A stretch of 7,865 nucleotides of DNA from an uncultured Rhodospirillales bacterium (GCA_903932545.1 CAIZGT010000765.1:1-7865); one strand, 5' to 3'. Shown: positions 1-6,833, counted from the stretch's first letter. Translations and numbers: made by a program. Notes: generated by a model from the sequence alone, not told the origin.

Positions 1-2
1 GC

Positions 3-818
3 CAAGAAAAGCCCGGCCTGCTCGATGCTGAAGGCCGCATCCGTTCGCTTGATGACTTCATCAAGGACATCGACGGTAGCGTGCTCTCGCCGTCCAAGCT
101 CGCCGAATTATCACTGCTGAACCCGGAGACCCTCTCTATCGTCCACGGCAATCCGCGCATCGGTGCGTGCGTGGCACGTCCGCTCAACTTCGTCTGCATC
201 GGCCTGAACTACGCCGATCACGCCGCCGAAGCAGGCATGCCGCTGCCGAAAGAGCCGATCATTTTCTTCAAGTCGCTCAGCGCCTATGCCGGCCCGAACG
301 ATGACGTGAAAATCCCGCGCGGCTCGGTCAAAACCGATTGGGAATGCGAACTCGGCGTCGTCATCGGCACCAAGGCGAGCTACGTCTCCGAAGATGACGC
401 AATGGCGCATGTGGCTGGCTACTGCGTGATCAATGACGTCTCAGAGCGCGAATATCAAATCGAACGCGGCGGCACCTGGGACAAGGGCAAGGGCTGCGAC
501 ACGTTCGGCCCCACCGGCCCGTGGCTGGTGACGAAGGATGAGATCCCTGATCCGCAGGCGCTGAAGATGTTCTGCGATGTGGACGGCGTGCGCATGCAAG
601 ACGGCACCACGGCCACGATGGTGTTCGGCGTGAAGAAATTGGTGAGCTACGTCAGCCACTTCGTCACCCTGCACCCAGGCGACATCATTGCCACCGGCAC
701 CCCGCCGGGCGTGGGCATGGGCAAGAAGCCGGAAGCGATCTTCCTGCGCGCTGGGCAGGTGATGAAGCTCGGCATCGAAGGTTTGGGTGAGCAGGAACAG
801 AAGACGATTGCGGCCTGA
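3..818 (+). CDS. Fumarylacetoacetate hydrolase (FAH) family protein, 5' end missing
   Basis: The reading frame is open from base 3 to a TGA at 816-818. The residues ahead of the internal GTG at 81 (QEKPGLLDAEGRIRSL and onward) match the usual N-terminus of this family, so the true start lies just outside the window and about ten residues are missing. 271 residues are visible; relatives are usually about 280. Family hallmarks are present: the LNYADHAAE segment, the metal-binding pair in DWECELG (Glu codons at 342-344 and 348-350), the third metal ligand in GYCVINDVSE (Asp codon 435-437), GKGCDTFGPTGPW, and ATGTPPGVGMG near the end. Members are soluble Mg2+/Mn2+ enzymes that hydrolyse, decarboxylate or hydrate 2-oxo acids. 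Databases often label this subgroup ureidoglycolate lyase or 2,4-diketo-3-deoxy-sugar hydrolase, but the substrate cannot be read from sequence. The 3' end overlaps the next gene by 32 nt. Confidence 0.93.
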   Translation, partial: QEKPGLLDAEGRIRSLDDFIKDIDGSVLSPSKLAELSLLNPETLSIVHGNPRIGACVARPLNFVCIGLNYADHAAEAGMPLPKEPIIFFKSLSAYAGPNDDVKIPRGSVKTDWECELGVVIGTKASYVSEDDAMAHVAGYCVINDVSEREYQIERGGTWDKGKGCDTFGPTGPWLVTKDEIPDPQALKMFCDVDGVRMQDGTTATMVFGVKKLVSYVSHFVTLHPGDIIATGTPPGVGMGKKPEAIFLRAGQVMKLGIEGLGEQEQKTIAA

Positions 819-2199
819 TCATCGTCATCTGCTGCTGCTGATAGCGATAGCGACCCTAGCCCGGCTAGTGCTGGGCTGGGGTTTGCATCTCGGGATTGAC
901 GAAAGCTACATGGTGGTGGCCGGACGTGGGCCGCTGGAATGGAGCTATTTCGACCATCCGCCGCTGTCATGGTGGATGTCGCGCATCAGTGCGACCCTCA
1001 CCGGCAGTGAGGCGTCATTGCTGGTGCGGCTGCCGTTTATCGCGTTGTTCGCGCTCTCCACTTGGCTGATGGCGCGGCTCGCATTGTTGTTTGGCGATTA
1101 TAAGGCCGCATTTTGGGCGGCGCTGGCGTTCAATCTTTCCCCGGTTTTCGGCGTCTCCTCCGGTGGCTGGGTGCTGCCGGATGGCCCGCTTGATGCGACA
1201 CTGTTGGGCGCTGCGATCTGCACTGTGCATGCCCTGCGATCCGGTGCTTGGCGCTGGTGGATCGGCACCGGGCTGTGCTTCGGCCTTGCGATGCTGGCGA
1301 AATACACTGCGGCACTCAGCGGCTTCGGGCTGGTGCTTTACCTTCTCACAACCCCGAATCAACGCCGTTGGTTTGTCCGCCCGCAGCTTTACGTGGCCGG
1401 ACTGATCGCCTGTGCGGTGTTCACGCCGGTGCTGATCTGGAACGCGCAAAACGGTTTCGCCTCGCTCGCCTTCCAATCCGGCCGCGCTGCCGCTGCCTCG
1501 CTGCATCCGTTCGGCCCCCTGATCGTCCTGGCAGGGGAGGCTGCGTTTCTGCTGCCCTGGATTTGGGCAGGCTTGATCCGCGTTTGGCTGCCCGCATTTC
1601 GCACTGACGGGCGATTGCTTGCGTTCCTGGCCGCACCGCCAATTGTCTTGTTCTGCGTCGTTGCCCTCTGGTCCCGCCAAGTGCTGTTTCATTGGGCGGC
1701 ACCGGGCTATCTGATGCTTTACCCGCTGCTCGGAATCTGGCTTGCGCCGAAAATCTGGGCACCGCGCGCAGGCTGGGCCACCGCCGGATTGCTCGGTGTG
1801 GTGGCGATGGTGGTGATGGTGCTGATCCGCTTGCCGCTTGATCTGCCGAAAGACCCGCTGCTCCAAGCGCGGGACTGGACGGAGTTGCGCGATGCGGTGG
1901 CCGATTCAACGCTGCCGGTGGTCGGCACGTCGTGGGCCGATACTGGCAAACTCGGCATCGCCATCGGCCCAGGGCGCGCCGTGTATTGTCTCAGCCCAGA
2001 CGAGCGCGAATTTCATTTCCGCGCGCATCCGGCGCTGGGCAGCGACGTGCTGATCATCGCCCCGCGTGCGACGCTGGCGCAGATGCAGGCGCGCTATGCG
2101 GGGAATTTTGCAAGCGTGAGCGAATTGCGGCGGGTGCGGGTGAGTGCCACGGAATTCACGATATTCGTCGGGCATGGGTTGACGAGGTGGCCGAGCTAA
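787..2199 (+). CDS. GT39/ArnT-like membrane glycosyltransferase (GT-C fold)
   Basis: This 470-residue polytopic inner-membrane protein starts with a basic stretch (MSRNRRRLRPDHRH) followed at once by a first hydrophobic helix. The first periplasmic loop holds the catalytic Asp-Glu pair (D38-E39 in GIDESYMV) and YFDHPPL at 54-60. A second typical motif, VLPDGPL, lies at 129-135. These are signatures of the PMT_2/glycosyltransferase 39 group, which transfers sugars from polyprenyl-phosphate donors to lipid A, proteins or glycans outside the membrane. Many helices follow, then a soluble tail of about 100 residues ending at TAA 2197-2199. The GTG at 787 is preceded by GAAGG (777-781) at 5-nt spacing and lies inside the FAH gene, which suggests translational coupling; a TTG at 808 is the next option. 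The acceptor is unknown. The neighbouring prenyltransferase could supply its lipid-linked donor, but that is inference. Confidence 0.88.
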   Translation: MSRNRRRLRPDHRHLLLLIAIATLARLVLGWGLHLGIDESYMVVAGRGPLEWSYFDHPPLSWWMSRISATLTGSEASLLVRLPFIALFALSTWLMARLALLFGDYKAAFWAALAFNLSPVFGVSSGGWVLPDGPLDATLLGAAICTVHALRSGAWRWWIGTGLCFGLAMLAKYTAALSGFGLVLYLLTTPNQRRWFVRPQLYVAGLIACAVFTPVLIWNAQNGFASLAFQSGRAAAASLHPFGPLIVLAGEAAFLLPWIWAGLIRVWLPAFRTDGRLLAFLAAPPIVLFCVVALWSRQVLFHWAAPGYLMLYPLLGIWLAPKIWAPRAGWATAGLLGVVAMVVMVLIRLPLDLPKDPLLQARDWTELRDAVADSTLPVVGTSWADTGKLGIAIGPGRAVYCLSPDEREFHFRAHPALGSDVLIIAPRATLAQMQARYAGNFASVSELRRVRVSATEFTIFVGHGLTRWPS

Positions 2200-3308
2200 C
2201 CGCCGATATACCGCCGCTCAAACCGCCGACCCAGGCTGGTGAGCACCTCATACCCAATTGTGCCTGCATCGCGTGCCATGTCATCCACATGGCGATGCGG
2301 GCCGATCAACTCTACCAGATCGCCCGGCGCGAGTGCCACGCCGGTTGCGTCCACCACCATCGAATCCATTGAGATTCGACCAATAATCGGCAGCGCCTGA
2401 TCGCCGAGATAGGCCGCACCCTGGCCTGACAGGCTGCGATAAAACCCGTCCGCATAGCCCACGCCCAACGTGGCGAGTTGTGACGGGCGAGCAACACTCT
2501 GTGTGTGCCCATAGCCCACCGCCGTGTTGGCAGGCACGCAGCGCACCTGCAACACCACCGCCTCCAACTGCACCACCTGCTCCATCCCGCCCACCACGCC
2601 ATACAGCGCGGCCCCAGGGCGCACGAGATCGAAATATGCGTCTGGCCCCAGGAAGATGCCGCTTGAGGCCGACAGGCTCGCGCGGCACGGTGGCAAGTGC
2701 GCGCGCATGCGATTAAAATTGGCAATCTGCGTCGCGTTGCCCGGATGTTCCGGCGCGTCGGCGCAGGCAAGGTGGCTCATCACCATCTCCATTGCGACGC
2801 CGGGCAGTGCTGCCAGACCCGATAGATCAGCCTCCGACAGGCCAAACCGCGCCATCCCGGTGTCGAGTTGCAGATGCGCGGGCAGTGCCGCGCCACGCTG
2901 CACGCCCAATGCGGACCATGCTTCTGCCTGCGCGCGCGAATTTAGCACCGGGATGATGCTCAGATCGGCAAACACTGGCTCGGCGCCGGGTGTGGCACCG
3001 TGCAGCACAATCAGCGCCACATCACGCGGCACAACGTCACGCAATGCGAGAGCTTAAGACAGGTGCGCCACATAGAAATGCTGGCACCCCTCGGCCAATA
3101 AGGCGCGAACCACCTGTGCTGCACCAAGACCGTAACCATCGGCCTTCACCACCGCGCCACAAACAGCCGGGGCAACGCGGGCGGCCAATGCTCGGTAATT
3201 CCGCCTGATCGCACCCAGATCGACGGACAACACCCCACCGACCGCCGGATCAATCGGACGTGTGGCGGGAAGGGCGATAGATCGGGGCAAGGTGGCACGA
3301 CTCGACAT
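2196..3308 (-). pseudogene. alr: Alanine racemase, interrupted by an in-frame stop at codon 85
   Basis: The frame from ATG 3308-3306 to TAG 2198-2196 covers 371 codons, the normal size of this PLP enzyme that interconverts L- and D-alanine for peptidoglycan. The first 84 codons carry the N-terminal domain and the PLP lysine (K55 in AVVKADGYG). Codon 85 (3056-3054) is TAA. The same frame then continues with ALALR, HLQLDTGMARFG, ASSGIFLG, RPGAALYG, the catalytic Tyr in AVGYGHT (codon 266), GRISMD and the C-terminal GTIGYEVLTSLGRR...R.Y signature. No frameshift is needed. The family usually has Glu at the stop position (a 'EALALR' type segment), and TAA differs from GAA by one base. Everything else looks intact and under selection, so the lesion is recent or is a sequencing/assembly error. 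A TTG at 3044 could restart a 282-residue product, but it would lack the PLP lysine. The ATG has no clear Shine-Dalgarno; an AGGAGG lies further upstream at 3339-3334. Without other alr/dadX genes, loss should demand D-Ala from elsewhere. Confidence 0.9.
3054..3056 (-). other. Premature TAA codon inside alr
   Basis: The + strand reads TTA here, giving TAA in the alr frame between ...FYVAHLS and ALALRDVV.... Both sides align to one alanine racemase without any gap or frame change. Family members have Glu (GAA/GAG) at this point, so a single G-to-T change explains the stop. TAA also ends two intact genes in this window (the GT39 gene and the unknown 496-residue membrane protein), so it works as a normal stop here and a reassigned code is unlikely. 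Confidence 0.9.
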
Positions 3309-3357
3309 GCGATGAAGGATATAACGCCCCACGCCTCCTGTCCGGGTTTTGTCGAGC
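3309..3357. promoter_or_regulatory. Short divergent intergenic region between alr and the small membrane protein gene
   Basis: Only 49 bp separate the two divergent start codons, so any promoters for both genes must lie here or inside the coding sequences. TATAAC at 3320-3325 resembles a -10 box for the + strand gene, and its complement overlaps GTTATA/TTATAT, an AT-rich box for alr. No matching -35 was found at standard spacing. AGGAGG on the - strand (3339-3334) is 25 nt from the alr ATG, too far for a normal ribosome binding site, and only 1 nt before an in-frame GTG at 3332. The promoter assignment is weak. Confidence 0.3.
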
Positions 3358-3636
3358 ATGACATCCAAACCGCGCCGAAAACGTCCCGTTCCGCCGCATC
3401 GCCGCATCATGCGTGTGATGGTGGCGGTGATGGTGGTGCTGGTCTTTGCCGGGTTTTGGCTGTTTGACACCGTGGCGCTGCTGCAATTCCTCCGCGCGCA
3501 AATCGCTGCGCATTCGGATCTTGCCATCGGGTTGGCGGGGGCGCTGGGGTTGGCGATGCTGTTTTCGTCATGGCGCAAGCGCCGCAAGGTTCGGCGAGGG
3601 AAGGCAGCACGCCGGAAGCTCGGCAAAACGCCGTGA
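3358..3636 (+). CDS. Small basic two-helix membrane protein, function unknown
   Basis: The 92-residue product starts with a basic segment (MTSKPRRKRPVPPHRRIMR). A strongly hydrophobic helix follows at about 20-45 (VMVAVMVVLVFAGFWLF...), then a second at about 54-71 (DLAIGLAGALGLAML), and a Lys/Arg-rich tail (WRKRRKVRRGKAARRKLGK). Both ends should be cytoplasmic, forming a hairpin in the membrane. Codon third positions are mostly G/C, as in the neighbouring genes, which supports real coding. I chose ATG 3358 over an in-frame TTG at 3349; neither has a good Shine-Dalgarno, and ATG 3409 would remove the basic N-terminus. The gene is divergent from alr. It ends with TGA 3634-3636, directly against the TGA of the converging HAD gene. 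I recognise no family. Confidence 0.68.
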   Translation: MTSKPRRKRPVPPHRRIMRVMVAVMVVLVFAGFWLFDTVALLQFLRAQIAAHSDLAIGLAGALGLAMLFSSWRKRRKVRRGKAARRKLGKTP

Positions 3637-4302
3637 TCAGCCATCCTTGCGCCAGTGCTCAACCTGCAACCCGAACCCCGCCGCCGCGTCGGCCAGTTTG
3701 CGCGTTGGATCAACCGCCACCCCGGTGTCGGCCAGTCGCAGCAATGGCAGGTCGCTGTGGTGATCGGAATACGCGGTGATGCGGGCTGCTTGCAGGTCTA
3801 GCCGCGCCAGCAGCGCCGTCACTGCGTCACGCTTCGCCGCATCGCGCAGATTTGGGCCGTCCAGGCCGCAAACAAGGCGGTCGTTGTGCCACAACGCTTG
3901 GGTGGCCAGAACATGGTCAAACCCCAGAACACGGCCGATTTCTTGCGCGTATAAATCCAGGCTCGCGGTGGCAAGCACCAGCAGATCACCGCTTGCGGCA
4001 TGGGACGCGATGCGTTGGGCTGCCATCGGCTTCAGCATGCGGGCCAGTTGCGCCTGCGCAAAGGAATTGGCCCAGCGCGCCACCTCCGCGCGGGTTGCGC
4101 CGCCGGCCACCGCGTTCAGCAGGCGCTGCTTTGCCACATCATTGCTCACGCGCCCGAGTGCAAATCCCACCGCAGGCGCGATCAAGCCGAAGCAATGGCC
4201 CAACCGCCACGGCCGCCGCAGCAGCACGTGCCGCGCATAGGCCACGAACATGTCACCATCAACAATGGTGCCATCCAGATCGAACACTGCAACATTCGCC
4301 AT
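3637..4302 (-). CDS. HAD-IB (SerB-like) phosphatase
   Basis: This 221-residue soluble hydrolase has all HAD motifs in order: DLDGT at 8-12 (nucleophile D8, acid/base D10), the T/S of motif II in LATASLD (110-116), K157 in the motif III region, and YSDHHSDLP at 178-186 with motif IV Asp180 and Asp184. The helical cap between about 15 and 95 (FVAYARHVLLRRPW...) is that of the HAD-IB 'hypothetical 1'/SerB-like group, which removes phosphate from small or lipid-linked phosphoesters. The ATG at 4302 has GGTGAG about 2 nt ahead and follows the stop of the mini-ORF by 3 nt, so it is probably translated by coupling. Being in an operon with a UbiA-type prenyltransferase suggests that it dephosphorylates a prenyl-linked or pathway intermediate. 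HAD-UbiA fusions are known in bacteria and support this link, but the substrate is inferred only. Confidence 0.9.
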   Translation of the reverse strand: MANVAVFDLDGTIVDGDMFVAYARHVLLRRPWRLGHCFGLIAPAVGFALGRVSNDVAKQRLLNAVAGGATRAEVARWANSFAQAQLARMLKPMAAQRIASHAASGDLLVLATASLDLYAQEIGRVLGFDHVLATQALWHNDRLVCGLDGPNLRDAAKRDAVTALLARLDLQAARITAYSDHHSDLPLLRLADTGVAVDPTRKLADAAAGFGLQVEHWRKDG

Positions 4303-4305
4303 CGC

Positions 4306-4377
4306 TCACCCCACGCCCAGCCAATGCAGCGCCAGCGCGGTGGAACCCACCACGATTTCGCGCAGAAATTGCGTCAT
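4306..4377 (-). CDS. 23-residue hydrophobic mini-ORF between prenyltransferase and phosphatase genes
   Basis: The ATG (4377-4375) shares ATGA with the prenyltransferase stop (TGA 4376-4374), a classic coupling overlap. The frame ends with TGA 4308-4306, 3 nt before the HAD start. The peptide begins MTQFLREIVV and ends ALHWLGVG; after a short polar start it is hydrophobic enough for one short membrane helix. No Shine-Dalgarno is seen, as expected for a coupled start. It could encode a small membrane subunit, or be a translational bridge carrying ribosomes from the prenyltransferase to the HAD gene. It is too short for codon statistics to decide. The perfect junctions on both sides are the main support. 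Confidence 0.5.
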   Translation of the reverse strand: MTQFLREIVVGSTALALHWLGVG

Positions 4378-5327
4378 TGCGGGGAAAGTTGGATGTAATA
4401 GGGCCGCATCAGCCCATCGAGCACCGGGATATTGATGAAGAACAGCAGCACCACCGCAATGAACGTAAGGGCGGCAAAACCCATGAATGCGCGCTCGCGA
4501 TACAGTTTTTCCGGTGCCTGTGCCGCTGAATCAGCCTGCATGCTGATGCCCAGATACCAGGTGAACAGCACGGCAAAGAACGGAAAGCTCAACAGCAGCT
4601 CGATCTTGTATTTGATCAAGAACACTGCGATCAAAAACGTCGCACACAGCGCATAGAAGAACGAAGATAGCAGCAGCGATGCCTCAGTATAGCGCCGGAA
4701 CGAGCGCCGATACAGCCCTGCCTGCTCCGGATTGTCGATGCGACGATATTCGGAATACCGCTTCGTTCCCATCAAAAATGCTCCGCCCATCCAATAGGCC
4801 AGCAGCACCGAGCCAGGCGGGATGACAGCCGAGGTGACGGCGAACCAGCCGAGCAGGAAGCGGATCGGGTTGTTGATCGATTCCGACAACACATCGAGAT
4901 ATTGCCGATCCTTGGTGCGCAGCGGCTCCACATTATAGATCACGCCCATCACCAGCAGCCAGACGCTTGCTGCCAGGAACGGCAGGTTGATCAATGCGCC
5001 CAGGCCGAGGCCGACAGCGGAGAGCAGCGCATATTGCGCCATCACCAGCCGCTTATCGAGCCGCCCCTCAGCGCCCGGGCGGCTGCGTTTGAGCGGGTGA
5101 TGGCGGTCAAACGGCGCGTCCAGATATTCGTTGATGGTGTAATTCGCCGACGCCACCAAGCAGCAACTCACCACGGCACCAATCAGCCGCAGTACCGAAA
5201 TATCGGCAATCTTCGGCATCAGCGCAAAGGCCAGCGCCGCACCGGGAAGCATGAAAATATTCTTCACCCAATGATCGGGGCGGGCGATGCGAACGTAATC
5301 GCGCAATTGGAATGGCGGCATGATCAC
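4374..5327 (-). CDS. UbiA-superfamily prenyltransferase (decaprenyl-phosphate phosphoribosyltransferase-like)
   Basis: This 317-residue membrane enzyme has the N-terminal RPDHWVKN (16-23) seen in decaprenyl-phosphate phosphoribosyltransferases. The first Asp-rich motif is NEYLDAPFD at 66-74, followed by HHPLKRSRP (76-84). The second loop contains YNVEPLRTKD (131-140) and LDVLSESINNPIR (144-156). About eight to nine hydrophobic segments fit the UbiA fold. UbiA enzymes use Mg2+ bound to the two Asp motifs to move a prenyl diphosphate onto an acceptor or, in the phosphoribosyl branch, to join PRPP and polyprenyl phosphate. GTG 5327 is preferred because GGAG (5337-5334) lies 6 nt ahead; ATG 5321 is the alternative at 12 nt. 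The gene follows the upstream membrane protein gene by 15 nt and overlaps the mini-ORF by 4 nt. The exact substrate is uncertain: the first motif has NE rather than the usual ND, and the second loop differs from the mycobacterial enzyme. Confidence 0.88.
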   Translation of the reverse strand: MIMPPFQLRDYVRIARPDHWVKNIFMLPGAALAFALMPKIADISVLRLIGAVVSCCLVASANYTINEYLDAPFDRHHPLKRSRPGAEGRLDKRLVMAQYALLSAVGLGLGALINLPFLAASVWLLVMGVIYNVEPLRTKDRQYLDVLSESINNPIRFLLGWFAVTSAVIPPGSVLLAYWMGGAFLMGTKRYSEYRRIDNPEQAGLYRRSFRRYTEASLLLSSFFYALCATFLIAVFLIKYKIELLLSFPFFAVLFTWYLGISMQADSAAQAPEKLYRERAFMGFAALTFIAVVLLFFINIPVLDGLMRPYYIQLSPQ

Positions 5328-5342
5328 GATAATCTCCGGCGG

Positions 5343-6833
5343 TTACTGATCCAAAGCCGCATGCGCGAACGGGGCATAAGGCAGAAATTGCAGCCTGATG
5401 TCACGCTGTACGCCAGGGCTCCACACTTTGTGAATAACCAGAACATAATGGCTCGACACAATTCCTAGTACGCACAACGCGATGGCCGCACGCCGCCACG
5501 CGCACCGATAGCGTGATGCGGTGAGCGCGGCGCTGGCCACGGGATATCCCACAAAACCTGCCAAAGTCATAAAGGGTGCGAAATCCATCCGGTAGCGCAT
5601 TGCCAGATACATCGCACTGAATACCAAAATCACCGCCGTGGCGTGGCCGATCAGCACCAAGCGCAGAATGACCGCCCCGGTCGGCGGTTGACGCACCAGG
5701 CGATATAGCCCCAGCCCCGCCAATATCACCGTCAGCGGATTGACGATCAGCCCGCTCATTGGCGGTGCTTCGAGCCCGTCAAAATGCGCACGAAAATATT
5801 CGGCAAACGGCGAAATCCCCTTCAGCAGATAGGGAATGCCGGTTGCGTAATACAACACGCTCACTGGAATTCGGCTGGGCGACAATTCGCCTTGGCCCAG
5901 GATCACCGGCATCCGCCAAGGCTGGCGCTTGGCGAAGTCGTAATACTGAAAATCAGCGAATTTGAACGGATTGCCCCAGCGTTCGGCGTTGACGATACAC
6001 ACCGCCAGCACAAAGACGCCGAGCACTAGCGCCGGGGCCACCACCCGCGCATCAAGCAAGCCGCGCGCGGTGCCGCGCAGGCTCCAAGCGCCGCGCTCCA
6101 GCGCCATCCACAGCACCACCAACCCGGTTGCCACACTCAACGCCGCGCCCACCGAGGCGCGCGTGTTCAGCGCCAAGCCGGCCAGCAGCGCCATCACCGC
6201 CAGATCAGCCGCGTTTAGGCGCGCGCCCAGCAGCAACCGTCGCAGCACCACCAGATTGAATGCGCCGCCCATCGCCGCCGCCCAGAACACTGGCTCGTGG
6301 AACACCCACGCTGAGCCGAGCAAATAAATCTGCGGCCCGCTGAGTGCGGTGGCGATCAACATCACGATTAACAGCGTTTGCGAGCGCTGCTCGGGCGGCA
6401 CCGCTACATGCACCAGCATCAGCGTGCGCAATTGGGTGAGCACATACAGCAGCATCGCCACCATGCACGACAGCCGCGAAACGCTCGCCTGCGTCACGTC
6501 GGCAAACGGCATTACCAGCAGGCGCAACAGCGCCGGGAAGATGCCGAAATACGCATAGGTTTTGCCGTCGCGGGTGAAGGATTCAGACCCAATCGCCGCA
6601 CGATCAATGTCAAACCTGCCCTGCAACAGATGATCAAGCATGCTGCCGAACACATGATCCATGCTCTCCGGCGCCAGCAGTGCGAGCCGGAAATTGCCGA
6701 GCAGCAGCGTCTCATACAGCGCAATTGCGATACACACGCCGATTGCGACCATCGTTCTGCGTGCCGATGGTGTCTTCATGGTCGTCCGCACGAGGATCTC
6801 AACACCACGCCATCCCCAGTCCGGTCCGCCCAT
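5343..6833 (-). CDS. Large polytopic membrane protein, unknown family, possibly GT-C glycosyltransferase-like
   Basis: The product is 496 residues from ATG 6833, with roughly ten or more hydrophobic helices. A first helix at about 28-46 is followed by a large loop with SMDHVFGSMLDHLLQGRFDID and ESFTRDGKTYAYFGIFP (84-100), then helices to near the C-terminus and a short periplasmic or cytoplasmic tail ending at TAA. An acidic, aromatic first loop after helix 1 is the layout of GT-C enzymes that use polyprenyl-phosphate sugars. However, I see no clear DE or DD pair at the expected place, so the enzyme call is tentative. The start is uncertain: the first 18 residues look soluble and no ribosome binding site is visible. 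ATG 6779 (MKTPSARRTM, basic residues directly before helix 1) would give a more usual membrane start of 478 residues. It heads the operon with the prenyltransferase 15 nt downstream, which suggests a shared lipid-linked pathway. Confidence 0.8.
   Translation of the reverse strand: MGGPDWGWRGVEILVRTTMKTPSARRTMVAIGVCIAIALYETLLLGNFRLALLAPESMDHVFGSMLDHLLQGRFDIDRAAIGSESFTRDGKTYAYFGIFPALLRLLVMPFADVTQASVSRLSCMVAMLLYVLTQLRTLMLVHVAVPPEQRSQTLLIVMLIATALSGPQIYLLGSAWVFHEPVFWAAAMGGAFNLVVLRRLLLGARLNAADLAVMALLAGLALNTRASVGAALSVATGLVVLWMALERGAWSLRGTARGLLDARVVAPALVLGVFVLAVCIVNAERWGNPFKFADFQYYDFAKRQPWRMPVILGQGELSPSRIPVSVLYYATGIPYLLKGISPFAEYFRAHFDGLEAPPMSGLIVNPLTVILAGLGLYRLVRQPPTGAVILRLVLIGHATAVILVFSAMYLAMRYRMDFAPFMTLAGFVGYPVASAALTASRYRCAWRRAAIALCVLGIVSSHYVLVIHKVWSPGVQRDIRLQFLPYAPFAHAALDQ

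Noticed and set aside
1015..1866. 283-codon - strand open frame with a poly-His stretch
   Set aside because: It is antisense to the GT39 gene, which has clear catalytic motifs; the His run is the complement of the valine/methionine-rich helix codons.
2196..3044. The alr 3' part as an independent 282-residue gene starting at TTG 3044
   Set aside because: It begins in the middle of the conserved N-terminal barrel, lacks the PLP lysine and has no ribosome binding site; it is the downstream fragment of the interrupted alr.
3054..3056. Recoding (reassigned TAA or selenocysteine-like readthrough) as the reason for the alr stop
   Set aside because: TAA ends two other intact genes here, selenocysteine uses TGA, and the family residue is Glu, so a mutation or a sequence error is the simpler explanation.
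3309..3713. - strand frame extending upstream of the alr ATG, as one longer protein
   Set aside because: The residues before ATG 3308 are Arg/Ser/Thr-rich without family similarity and lie antisense to the small membrane protein gene and the HAD end. The alanine racemase similarity begins only after the ATG.
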